A stretch of 64,000 bases of DNA from Brevundimonas sp. (lineage in GTDB: Bacteria > Pseudomonadota > Alphaproteobacteria > Caulobacterales > Caulobacteraceae): the NCBI GenBank assembly GCA_003248965.1, contig QFQU01000011.1, positions 124,001 to 188,000 on the forward strand, read 5' to 3'. This document shows positions 34,607-42,624 of this stretch, piece by piece. The notes beneath the pieces are model-generated. The model did no database searches, had not been told where the DNA came from, and saw nothing but the letters and a program-made list of their open reading frames with translations. The position numbers were made by a program, and so were the translations under genes. The first letter of the stretch is position 1; the number at the start of each line of letters is the position of its first letter.

Positions 34607-37213
34607 ATGTCAAACTCGACTGTGAGCGGACGCCCGACGGCGTCCGCGAGGCGGCGTGCGCCTGTCCGGATCGCCTTCGCCGCCGCGTTCGCCGCAGCGT
34701 CGGCGGGCCTGGCCCTGCCGACATCAGCCCGAACCCTGGTGCAGGACGGCGCGACGGTCGCGGCTGAAGCCGGATCCTCGACGGCGGCGCAGCCCCGGGG
34801 CCGACCCTATCGGACCGACGACATGCTGGCCGCCGAATCCTTCGGCAATGCGACCCTCGACCCCACGGGGCGATGGGCGATCTTCGAGCATCGTCCCGCC
34901 TATGAGTCTGCGACATCGTTCGCGTTCGGCCTTCGCAATCCCTGGACCGTCAGTCGTCTGGAGATCGTCGATCTCACCGGGGATCGGCCGGCCGAGCGCC
35001 TCCTGGCGGCAAGCGAAGGCGACGGCCTCGTCCTCGGCCCCTGGTCGCCGTCCGGCCACAGGCTCCTGGTCTTCCGGCTGCGCGACCGCCGCTGGCAGGC
35101 CGGCGTCGTCGAGATGCCGGCGCGGACCGTCCGATGGTTCGCCCCGTCTCCGGAGTTGTCGACCTTCGGCCAGGCGGCGCAGTGGCGCTCGGACGACGAG
35201 CTCGTCCTGCTGGTCAGACCTGACGGGTCCCTCCCCCAATGGCTCGACAGCGGCGGACGCGGTGTGAGGGCTCTCCCAACCCGCTGGCGCGCGACGGAGG
35301 CCGGCGGGCCAGCGCAACGGACCACGCTCGGCAGCGGCGCCTTCGCTGCGGACATGCCCGACATGCCCGAAAACCAGGCGGTCCGCCTGGATGTGGCGAC
35401 CGGCCGGTTCACGACCTTGGCGGCCGGCCGGTTCTACGACCTCGAACTTGCCCCGGACGGCGACCGCCTGGCCCTGGTCGAGACCGCCGCCGCCGCCCCC
35501 TTCGATCCCGCCGGACCCTTCGAGCCCCAGGCGATCGACCGCGAAAGGCGTCTGCGCCTTGTCGACCTGAGGACCGGCGACCTGTCCTCGCCCCTGGGCG
35601 AGGCGGACGTCGCGCCGAGCCTCCTCAGCTGGTCCCCTCGCTCGAACCGACTGCTGGTCTGGACGCGGGGTCCGGCCGGTTGGGCGGCAGGCGATCTCGT
35701 CGCCGTCGATCCGGCGACCGGCGCGGCGGAGCGATATGCGCGGGGCGACCTCCAGCCCTATGCCGGCGGCGGCGTCGCCGCCTTCAATGCGGTCTATGCG
35801 GACTGGCTCGGGGACCGTCCGATCCTCTTTGGACGATCGTCGACGGCGGCGCGCGACGACTGGCACCGGCTGGACCTCAACGGACCGGTCAACCTGACAG
35901 CGGCTCTGGCCCCACCCTCGTCCAGGATCGGCGCGATCGACGGCGAGCGCCTGCTCCTCCTCGCCGGCGGCCGGCCCTGGGCGGTGACCGCATCAGGCGA
36001 AGCCGCCTCTTTGACGGCGCCGCCGGGTTCCTTGAGCGGCTTCGATGGCGTGGGCTATCTGGAGTCGCAGCGGCGCCAACGGAACTCGCCGCCCCGCCAA
36101 TCCTGGTTCGCGGCGCGGACCCCGGCCGGAGCCGTCCTGCGGCCCGGCCTCGATCCCGCGGTCGAGGTCGTCGAAGAAGACGCGCGGTTCGGAGTCTACG
36201 CGGGAGCCTTGGGCGTCATCACACGCTCGGTCGAGAACGGGGTGCAGCGCTTGCAGCTGGAGCAGCCAGGCCGTCCCTCACGAACCCTCGCGACGATCAA
36301 CGACTACTTGGCGGAGGTCGATTTCCCTCCGCCCGAGCCGGTGCGTCACCTCGGCCCGGACGGTCGCGAGCGCACGAGCTGGCTCTACCGCCCCCGCAGC
36401 TGGCGAGGCGAGAAAATCCCTCTCGTGGTCCTGTCCTATCCCGGCGGGCCCGCCGCGCCGCCGGCTGAGCCCGCCGCGCTCAACGCCTGGGCCAATCCCC
36501 AGCTCGTCGTCGGAGGGGGGTATGCGGTGCTGATCCCTGTCCTCGCCCTCGACCGGGATAAGGAGCCTGCGGAGGACTACGCGAGGGATGTCCTGACGGT
36601 GGTCGACGCCGCACTGGCGCAGTACCCGGTTCTGGATCCCGGCCGGGTCGCCCATTGGGGCCACAGTTTCGGCGGCTATGTGGGGTTGGTCGCGGCGACC
36701 CAGACGGATCGGTTCAAGGCCATCATCTCCGTGGCGGGCCTTTCGGATCTCGCAACCGCCTGGGGCGAATTCTCGCCCTCCAATCGTGACAATCCCGAGT
36801 TCGGCCTGTCGCTGCGCCAGCGCATCGGCTGGGCCGAGGAGAGCCAGGGGCGCATGCGCGCGCCGCCGTGGGCCGCGCCCGACCGCTATGTCCGTAACAG
36901 TCCCCTGTTCGCCGCGGACCGGATCACCGCGCCCGTGCTCCTTGTTCATGGAGACCGTGACCTCCTGCCCAGCACCCAGTCGGAGATCATGTTCTCGGCG
37001 CTGTGGCGACAGAACAAGGATGCCCGGCTTCTCACCTATTGGGGCGAAGGCCATCACCTCTGGAGTCCCGACAACATCCGCGACCTCTACGCCCAGATCG
37101 TAATCTTCCTCGACCGGACGCTCGGCGCGGGTGAGGCGGGGCCGGCCGTCACGCCGCCGCCCCGATCGCCTCCCAGCGTCGAACCCAGCTCTCCGTCACC
37201 GCCGCCATCGTGA
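34607..37213 (+). CDS. Lasso peptide isopeptidase (AtxE2-like, prolyl oligopeptidase family)
   Basis: This 868-residue protein has a basic N-terminus and signal-like segment (IAFAAAFAAASAGLALP), a beta-propeller-like middle and an alpha/beta-hydrolase domain. The catalytic Ser687 lies in GHSFGGY, Asp785 in HGDRDLLP and His816 in GEGHHLW. Such isopeptidases cut the macrolactam isopeptide bond and linearise the lasso. It follows the receptor by 6 nt, fitting uptake and then cleavage. Its 3' end overlaps the convergent cyclase gene by 65 nt. Confidence 0.9.
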   Translation: MSNSTVSGRPTASARRRAPVRIAFAAAFAAASAGLALPTSARTLVQDGATVAAEAGSSTAAQPRGRPYRTDDMLAAESFGNATLDPTGRWAIFEHRPAYESATSFAFGLRNPWTVSRLEIVDLTGDRPAERLLAASEGDGLVLGPWSPSGHRLLVFRLRDRRWQAGVVEMPARTVRWFAPSPELSTFGQAAQWRSDDELVLLVRPDGSLPQWLDSGGRGVRALPTRWRATEAGGPAQRTTLGSGAFAADMPDMPENQAVRLDVATGRFTTLAAGRFYDLELAPDGDRLALVETAAAAPFDPAGPFEPQAIDRERRLRLVDLRTGDLSSPLGEADVAPSLLSWSPRSNRLLVWTRGPAGWAAGDLVAVDPATGAAERYARGDLQPYAGGGVAAFNAVYADWLGDRPILFGRSSTAARDDWHRLDLNGPVNLTAALAPPSSRIGAIDGERLLLLAGGRPWAVTASGEAASLTAPPGSLSGFDGVGYLESQRRQRNSPPRQSWFAARTPAGAVLRPGLDPAVEVVEEDARFGVYAGALGVITRSVENGVQRLQLEQPGRPSRTLATINDYLAEVDFPPPEPVRHLGPDGRERTSWLYRPRSWRGEKIPLVVLSYPGGPAAPPAEPAALNAWANPQLVVGGGYAVLIPVLALDRDKEPAEDYARDVLTVVDAALAQYPVLDPGRVAHWGHSFGGYVGLVAATQTDRFKAIISVAGLSDLATAWGEFSPSNRDNPEFGLSLRQRIGWAEESQGRMRAPPWAAPDRYVRNSPLFAADRITAPVLLVHGDRDLLPSTQSEIMFSALWRQNKDARLLTYWGEGHHLWSPDNIRDLYAQIVIFLDRTLGAGEAGPAVTPPPRSPPSVEPSSPSPPPS

Positions 37214-38912
37214 AATCCGGCACGCTGCCCTTCCAGAGCAGGCGATCGACGTCGAGCAAGGCTTCGGTCCTGCCCCGGTCGATGATCCCGCGCGACGCCA
37301 GGCGACCGTCGAGCAAATGCGCGCGCAGGAAGGGGAGGCTGGCGGCGGCCTGGCGTCCAAAATAGGCGGTCATCTCACCCTTGGACCGACGATGAAGGAT
37401 CTCCGGCGGCAGGCGGTCAGCGAAAGCGGCGCGCGCCAGTCTCCGGTCGGCCTCACCGTCGTCGGTCAGCATGGGCACGGACAGTCCCAGAGCCAGTTCG
37501 ACGACGGGCTGGGCCAGCAGGGGATGGATCAGATCGGCGGCCTCGGTCCGTCGGCACTGGCTCTGGTAGGCCAGACCGGCGGCCACGGACTCGACCTGGA
37601 GGCGCTTGGCCGGCGGGACGGTCTCCAGATTGCGGAGCCAGGGGTGCAAGGCCTCATCGGCGTCAAACGGCCCGACGCTGTCCGGATTGAAGATCGACAA
37701 GGCCCGGGCCGACCGGTCCAGGGGCGCGCGGCGGGGCGTCGTCAAGGCGGTCTTCAGCAGGGCCCAGGTCGAGCGCCTTGTCCACCTCGCCAGCTTCGGC
37801 AGCGCGGGGCTGAACACGGCGCGAAGTCCGCGCTCTCGGAGCACATCGGTGAAGATCTCCGGCACGCCCATCTGGAAGAAGACCCCGTCTCCGCCTTTTC
37901 CGGTCAACAGCCCGTCGACCCCGTGTTCCCGACAGGCCGAGGCGACGGCCGCGTCGAAGGCGTAGTCCCGGCCGTTCACGCCGGGCCTGGGTCCCTTGGC
38001 GGTGATCTGGAACCCGTCCTCCGTCATGGGCTGAACCGCTCTCTGAACGCAGTGCGGCTCGAACCCCAGGCGATCCCCGAGGGTGCGGACGAACCGGCGC
38101 TCGTCGCCCTCCGCGAACGGTCCGTACATGTTGAACCAGAGCCGGGGCCCGGCGCCGGCGGCCCTGAAGGCTCCCGCGACGATGGCTGAATCCAGGCCGC
38201 CGGACACCTCCACGCCGGGCCGGGCGACGGCCTGGGCGAACGCCGCGAGGCAGCCGTCGATCCGTTGACGCAGAAGCGACGCGCCTTCTCTGGGGTCCGA
38301 GGTGATAGAGCCGGTGAAGTCGACCGGACGCCAGACCGGTGTGACACGCCGGGCGTTGAGATCGGTCAGATCGCCCGCTTCGGCGACGCGGATGCCCACG
38401 AGCGGACTGGCGGCGGTCGCATTGATCGGATCGCGCAGCAGGCCGCCGACCCGATCCCAGTCGATCTGGATCGGGGGCGCCGCGAGCGCCATAAGCCAGT
38501 CGGACAGTTCCGAGGTGACGATCTGGACGCCTTCGCGCCGCCAGGCCACGCATTCGTGGGCCCCGCTCGGATCCCTGAGGATCTGCCTCACCTGACCCCG
38601 CGGCGTTCTGAACAGGGCGACGTAGCGCCCCCAGTATCGCCGGACCAGCGCGCGGGCGCGATCGGCGTCTTCGCCGAGCGTGGGAATGGGGCGGCGATCG
38701 CCATCGAGCGCATCAAACAGATCGCCCAGCACGAGAAGATGATCTCCCGCCGGTCGATGGACCCTCGGCGGTCGGGGTCCGCGCACGCCGACCCAGGCCT
38801 GGTCCAGGGCCTGGACCGGGGCGAAGCCATGGGCCTGGGCCCTTGCGACGAGGGTCTCGGCCAGATCGAGGCGGCTCGTGTCCGTCCAGGCGAGATGCAG
38901 GAAATGCCCCAT
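37149..38912 (-). CDS. Lasso peptide cyclase C (asparagine synthetase-like)
   Basis: This 587-residue protein resembles class B asparagine synthetase. The N-terminal part is glutaminase-like but lacks an obvious N-terminal Cys, as expected for lasso cyclases. The ATP pyrophosphatase motif SGGLDS is at 237-242, and GVDGLLTGKGGDGVFF follows. It activates the ring Asp/Glu carboxylate as an adenylate so that the core N-terminus can attack it. I use ATG 38912, one nt after the B stop; a longer start would overlap B. Confidence 0.93.
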   Translation of the reverse strand: MGHFLHLAWTDTSRLDLAETLVARAQAHGFAPVQALDQAWVGVRGPRPPRVHRPAGDHLLVLGDLFDALDGDRRPIPTLGEDADRARALVRRYWGRYVALFRTPRGQVRQILRDPSGAHECVAWRREGVQIVTSELSDWLMALAAPPIQIDWDRVGGLLRDPINATAASPLVGIRVAEAGDLTDLNARRVTPVWRPVDFTGSITSDPREGASLLRQRIDGCLAAFAQAVARPGVEVSGGLDSAIVAGAFRAAGAGPRLWFNMYGPFAEGDERRFVRTLGDRLGFEPHCVQRAVQPMTEDGFQITAKGPRPGVNGRDYAFDAAVASACREHGVDGLLTGKGGDGVFFQMGVPEIFTDVLRERGLRAVFSPALPKLARWTRRSTWALLKTALTTPRRAPLDRSARALSIFNPDSVGPFDADEALHPWLRNLETVPPAKRLQVESVAAGLAYQSQCRRTEAADLIHPLLAQPVVELALGLSVPMLTDDGEADRRLARAAFADRLPPEILHRRSKGEMTAYFGRQAAASLPFLRAHLLDGRLASRGIIDRGRTEALLDVDRLLWKGSVPDFTMAAVTESWVRRWEAIGAAA

Positions 38913-38913
38913 C

Positions 38914-39660
38914 TCAGACCACCATGATCGGGGTGTAGACCCCGACCCGGTCCGGCTCGTCGTCAAGCACCGTATCGCCGACCTGAAGCCAGCAGTGCGC
39001 CGAGAACGGCCAGGTGCGCACCCCGAACACCCACTGCACCTCTCCGCCGGCGTCCCGGATGAGGGCGCGCAAAAGATGGGCCCGATACAGGCAGGCGCCC
39101 TGCCCCGGAGCCCAGGGCAAGAGACGAACGAAGGTCGAGGTCAGCCGGGCAAGCTCCGCGTCTGACACGGTCGCGGCCGAGGGCCGCCGACGGGCGGTCG
39201 CGAGAAGGTCGGCCAGGGACCGGGTCTCGAAATTCCGTCCCTCGCGCCACCAGGCCCACCAGAACCGGCCCGCCGCGAACACATCGGTTGCGGATGAGCC
39301 GGGCAGGCTCAGCGACCGTCTCGGCGCGGGCGGGGCTGCGGCCCGCTTCGGGCCTGGATCGCCCAGAAAGCCGGCTTGCCCGAGCTGGGCGATGACGTCT
39401 GCGGGCGCGACGATCCGGGCGCCGTCGACCTGGATGACGGCTCCCGCGCCCGGCAGGCAGCTATAGGCGTCGGTCCGCGCGTCAAGCACGATGACGTCCT
39501 CATCGACGACGGCGAAATGGAGATGTTCCGACAGGTGGGCGATGACGCCTTCCGAAACGGGGGAGGTCGAATCTGTCGGATCGAGGGACGGGTTCAGCAT
39601 CGGGACACGCGCGTGGCGGCAAGGGACGAGCGCCGGAACGACGATCGTCCCCCTGGCCAT
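38914..39660 (-). CDS. Lasso leader peptidase B with fused RRE
   Basis: This 248-residue protein has a PqqD-like leader recognition domain (about 35-100, HFAVVDEDVIVLDARTDAYS) and a transglutaminase-like peptidase (about 125-248). The likely catalytic residues are Cys190 (GQGACLYRAH), His222 (FSAHCWLQV) and Asp233/234 (VLDDEPD). It binds and removes the leader of the precursors. The ATG overlaps the A1 stop as TGATG; ATG 39600 is an alternative start. The fused form is typical of proteobacterial lasso loci. Confidence 0.92.
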   Translation of the reverse strand: MARGTIVVPALVPCRHARVPMLNPSLDPTDSTSPVSEGVIAHLSEHLHFAVVDEDVIVLDARTDAYSCLPGAGAVIQVDGARIVAPADVIAQLGQAGFLGDPGPKRAAAPPAPRRSLSLPGSSATDVFAAGRFWWAWWREGRNFETRSLADLLATARRRPSAATVSDAELARLTSTFVRLLPWAPGQGACLYRAHLLRALIRDAGGEVQWVFGVRTWPFSAHCWLQVGDTVLDDEPDRVGVYTPIMVV

Positions 39661-39779
39661 CAGGCCCCGCCGTCGTAGGGCATTTCTTCTTGCTCCAGCG
39701 GCGGGCCGATGAGCGCGCCTCTCGTGAGCCTGCTGACGGGACCAAGATCGATCAGTCGGATGCGGGTGATGCCAGTCAT
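39660..39779 (-). CDS. Lasso peptide precursor A1
   Basis: This is a 39-residue precursor. The leader MTGITRIRLIDLGPVSRLTR has the required Thr at the penultimate position. The predicted core is GALIGPPLEQEEMPYDGGA, with Gly1 and Glu9 placed for a nine-residue macrolactam ring and a ten-residue tail. AGGAGG lies just upstream of the ATG. The stop overlaps the start of B by one base. The core start resembles caulosegnin-type lassos (GAL.G...E). Ring size and cleavage site are predicted, not proved. Confidence 0.9.
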   Translation of the reverse strand: MTGITRIRLIDLGPVSRLTRGALIGPPLEQEEMPYDGGA

Positions 39780-39847
39780 GAGAGCCTCCTGGTTTGTGAC
39801 GCCGCAGGATCGCGGCCCTTCATGGAGCCGCTCGCGGGCCTCGGGCC

Positions 39848-39871
39848 GCAATCTATATCTGTCGTGTATTT
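39848..39871 (-). promoter_or_regulatory. Identical 24-bp element upstream of A1
   Basis: This 24-bp sequence is identical to the one at 40192-40215. Read on the minus strand it contains AAATACACGACAG followed by ATATAGATTGC, with a TATAGAT that could be a -10 box. It ends 68 nt before the A1 ATG. It is probably the promoter or operator of the precursor gene. Confidence 0.6.
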
Positions 39872-40004
39872 GGGGTGGCGGCCTGGGCTTCGGCTCAGCG
39901 CCTCAGTCGCAAGAAAGCCGCCGCGACGGAGGTCGGGCGGCGGCGCCGCGTGGGGGCGGATATGGACGGAAGACGAGCGCCGCAAGCGGCGCCCGTCCCT
40001 GCCG

Positions 40005-40124
40005 TCAGGCTACGCCGTCAAACGGCGTCTCTTCGATCTCCAGCGGCGGCCCGACGATCGCGCCCCGGGTGAGGGCGGTGACGGGTCCAAGGCCGATCAG
40101 TCGAATCTGAACGGTGCTGGTCAT
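40005..40124 (-). CDS. Lasso peptide precursor A2
   Basis: This is a second 39-residue precursor, clearly a paralogue of A1. The leader is MTSTVQIRLIGLGPVTALTR and the predicted core is GAIVGPPLEIEETPFDGVA. Gly1, Glu9 and the -2 Thr are conserved, and Phe15 replaces Tyr15. GGAGG precedes the ATG. The gene is 225 nt upstream of A1 and carries its own copy of the upstream element. Two related products are therefore expected from one B/C pair. Confidence 0.9.
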   Translation of the reverse strand: MTSTVQIRLIGLGPVTALTRGAIVGPPLEIEETPFDGVA

Positions 40125-40191
40125 AGTAGCCTCCATTCGCTTGTCGCCGCGGAATGCGGCAGGTCATGGAGCGCCCGGCCAGGGCAGGGCG

Positions 40192-40215
40192 GCAATCTAT
40201 ATCTGTCGTGTATTT
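40192..40215 (-). promoter_or_regulatory. Identical 24-bp element upstream of A2
   Basis: This is the same 24-bp sequence as at 39848-39871, ending 67 nt before the A2 ATG and directly downstream of the Cro/C1-type regulator gene. The distance to the start is conserved and the intervening leader is recognisably homologous between the two genes. Confidence 0.6.
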
Positions 40216-40228
40216 CAACCGCAGCGGG

Positions 40229-40717
40229 TCAACCCTCCTCTTCCGGCGGCTTGCCCGCCAGACGGTCGCGGCCTGCGTCGAGCCAGGCCTCGGTCTCCTC
40301 GTTTTTCGTCCGGTTCTCGTCCTCGAGCCTGCGGAAGGTGGCGGTGAAGGCCTCGATGAGCGCCCGCGGATCCAGGGTCATGAGGCGATCGCCCATGGCT
40401 CCGACGAACTCGCCCAAGGCGATGAGGAAGATCAGCATCAGCTTGCTGTCGGCCGTCTGACGCGCGAACTCCGTCGAGCCCAGCGACGGTCCGAGCAGCA
40501 GGGACCAGGGATCGCAGTTAGTCGCCAGGGCGAAGCGGTGGACGTAATCGAGGTTCACCCGGCCCGATCCCGCCTCGAAATATTCGTAGGTTCGAAGCGG
40601 CAGGTTCATCGCCGTCGCCACCTGCTGGGCCGTCATGTTCCGCGCGCGGCGCACCGCCCGCGCAGCCAGGCCGATCAGTCGTGCATCACTCAACTTTTCC
40701 GGTGGATCGGGCGGCAT
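40229..40717 (-). CDS. Cro/C1-type helix-turn-helix regulator
   Basis: This 162-residue protein has an N-terminal XRE-type domain: ARLIGLAARAVRRARN, TAQQVATAMNLPLRTYEYFE and GSGRVNLDYVHRFA. The C-terminal half contains the hydrophobic helix LMLIFLIALGEFVGAM and a charged tail. ATG 40717 is preferred; a TTG at 40741 is in frame. It lies immediately upstream of A2 in the same direction and is a good candidate regulator of the precursor promoters, by position only. Confidence 0.75.
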   Translation of the reverse strand: MPPDPPEKLSDARLIGLAARAVRRARNMTAQQVATAMNLPLRTYEYFEAGSGRVNLDYVHRFALATNCDPWSLLLGPSLGSTEFARQTADSKLMLIFLIALGEFVGAMGDRLMTLDPRALIEAFTATFRRLEDENRTKNEETEAWLDAGRDRLAGKPPEEEG

Positions 40718-40962
40718 AGGCGTTCGACCTTTCTCCACCAAAGGTGCTGTGTTCGGTGAGTCCGATCAATGCAGGCGTGTGCGACTTTTTTGGATGATTT
40801 CGGAACCACGAGACCAACCCGCAAGAAAACGGCGGGGCCGATGCAATCCCATGGCGGCCTTCCCGACGAAGATTTTCGCAGACGATTTCGCCCCTTTGGG
40901 GAACGATAGAGCGACGGACGATCAGGAGCCGGCGGGGGCGCCGGGAAGATCGGGATCGGGTC

Positions 40963-41670
40963 ATGGCGCGTAACCGCGACCCGTTCACCCAGGCGCTGAC
41001 ATCGCTGCGTGAACGGATTCATTCGGGAACCCTGGCCGGCGGCGCGCCGGTGATCGTACAGGACGAAGCCGCACGGCTGCGCCTGTCCACCACGCCGGTG
41101 CGGGAGGCCCTGGCGCGGCTCAGCGGAGAGGGTCTCGTCGAGCGCGCCGCCTCGGGCGGATACGTCACCCTGCGGCTCGACGCCGCCGCGGCGCGCGATC
41201 GCTATGTCATGCAGGCGCATTACGTGCGCATCGCCGTCGACGCCAATGTCCGGGCGCTCGGATCGTTGCGGCCACCCGCCCCGCCGTTCGAGGCGCACGC
41301 GCCGCCCATCGCCGTGGAGCGGCTGTTCGCCGCCATCATCTGCAGCGCGGGCAACCAAGTGCTCTGGGAGGCTTACCGGAAGGTCAGCAGCCAACTCGAT
41401 CTCGTCAGGCGGATCGAGGCGGTCCTGTTTGACGATCTCGCCGTTGAGGCCACATCGCTTTATGCGGCCTACGCCGACGCGGCTTCGCCCAGATTCGCCC
41501 TCGCCCTGGACCGCTACCACGAGCGCCGGATCAGCGCGGCCGGCGCCCTGGCCGCGCTGGTGGTCGGTGGCGTGCAGACCGGCCCGGTCGAGGCGGACGC
41601 GGACCACGTGCGCGGAGATCAACCGGCCTCGGCCACGAGCGCAGGGACACGCGCGCAACGCCGCTCATGA
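40963..41670 (+). CDS. GntR-family regulator 1
   Basis: This 235-residue protein has a FadR/GntR winged helix (RERIHSGTLAGG.. LSTTPVREALARLSGEGLVE) and a helical C-terminal domain. It is divergent from the Cro/C1-type gene across 245 bp and converges with a second GntR gene, overlapping it by 52 nt. GntR genes often accompany lasso loci of this type (recollection of published clusters). Effector unknown. Confidence 0.8.
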   Translation: MARNRDPFTQALTSLRERIHSGTLAGGAPVIVQDEAARLRLSTTPVREALARLSGEGLVERAASGGYVTLRLDAAAARDRYVMQAHYVRIAVDANVRALGSLRPPAPPFEAHAPPIAVERLFAAIICSAGNQVLWEAYRKVSSQLDLVRRIEAVLFDDLAVEATSLYAAYADAASPRFALALDRYHERRISAAGALAALVVGGVQTGPVEADADHVRGDQPASATSAGTRAQRRS

Positions 41671-42221
41671 TAGGCCTCGAGCAAGCCCAGAAGGTCAGGG
41701 ATGCGTCCCTCGACGATCTTCGAGACCATCGTCCGGACCGTCGCTCCGTCGCTCGCGTCGAGGCGGCGCTCAACCGTGAGCACCGCCTTCAACCGATCAA
41801 CGACGCGCCGGTGCGCCAGGATCAGGGCGGCGTTCGAGGACTGGGTGATGACGGCGTCGAAGAGAGTCTGCACCCCGGCGAGCGGATCGACCGCGACGGC
41901 CGCCTTGCGCAGCGGCGTCAGCCCGCGCGGATAGAGGGTCAGGGCGGCGTTCAGATAGGCGAGCTGGAGCTCGAACAGATCGATAATCTCGGAGGGACCG
42001 AGAGCGGGATAGAAATAACCGCGGCCACGACGGCGCTCGATCAGGCCCTGGCCGGCCAGGCACGCCAGGGCTTCCCGCACGGGCGTGGCGCTGAGACCGA
42101 CCTCGGCCGCCAGTTCCGTCACCACGATCGGCTCGCCCGGGACGAACCGGCCTGCGGCGGCAAATCGTTGTACAGCACCCAGAGCGGCCCCATAAGGATC
42201 GCGCGGTTCCAAAGCCTGCAT
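41619..42221 (-). CDS. GntR-family regulator 2
   Basis: This 200-residue protein has a winged-helix N-terminus (VVTELAAEVGLSATPVREAL, then GQGLIERRRGRGYF) and a helical C-terminal domain resembling that of its neighbour. The two may be distant paralogues. ATG 42221 has GAGGG just upstream; GTG 42224 is an alternative. Its 3' end overlaps the other GntR gene. Confidence 0.8.
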   Translation of the reverse strand: MQALEPRDPYGAALGAVQRFAAAGRFVPGEPIVVTELAAEVGLSATPVREALACLAGQGLIERRRGRGYFYPALGPSEIIDLFELQLAYLNAALTLYPRGLTPLRKAAVAVDPLAGVQTLFDAVITQSSNAALILAHRRVVDRLKAVLTVERRLDASDGATVRTMVSKIVEGRIPDLLGLLEAYHERRCARVPALVAEAG

Positions 42222-42624
42222 CACGCCCTCAACACTGTCTTGGGCGGACCGGGAAACGGGGGGAGCCGGTCCGATTGCTCAGAATACTGCAAATATTTTT
42301 CGCACAATGCAAGGTTATATTTTATAGGCGACAAAGTTGCGGAGAGCCCGCAATTTTCTTGCGGTTGATATCTGAAGATCTTCAAATCGGTCTATTTTTC
42401 CCTTCTCGATTACTCTCGGCGTGCTCGACTTGTGGTGTCCTCCAATTGCTAACAAACGGCTGACACACGTCCGCGCCTTGACGTGGCAAATCTTTTCGCT
42501 GGGCCAAGCGTCGCAATTCTTTTTCAAGGGCCGCCTGCCGCCGTCTTCCTCGTTCCGAGGCGCGCCTTGACCGACAAGCCCGCCACCGTCTACCGAACTT
42601 GAACTGCAAGCACAGGATCAGCCT
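42222..42624 (-). other. AT-richer intergenic region between lasso locus and efflux operon
   Basis: About 400 bases without a gene. Positions 42280-42420 are much more AT-rich than the rest of the window and should contain the GntR2 promoter. A short stem TTGCGG/CCGCAA (42337-42353) followed by TTTTC is visible, but no plus-strand gene ends nearby. Confidence 0.5.

Noticed and set aside
37131..38189. Long plus-strand ORF of 352 codons
   Set aside because: It lies antisense to the lasso cyclase, is Gly/Arg/Gln rich without any domain and is a typical GC-rich shadow frame.
39776..39823. A 15-codon upstream ORF whose stop overlaps the A1 start as ATGA
   Set aside because: The corresponding ATG in the homologous A2 leader is in a different frame and reads through the A2 start, so the uORF is not conserved between the paralogues.
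42337..42357. Short stem TTGCGG/CCGCAA followed by TTTTC as a terminator
   Set aside because: The stem is only 6 bp and no plus-strand gene ends nearby; probably chance in an AT-rich promoter region.
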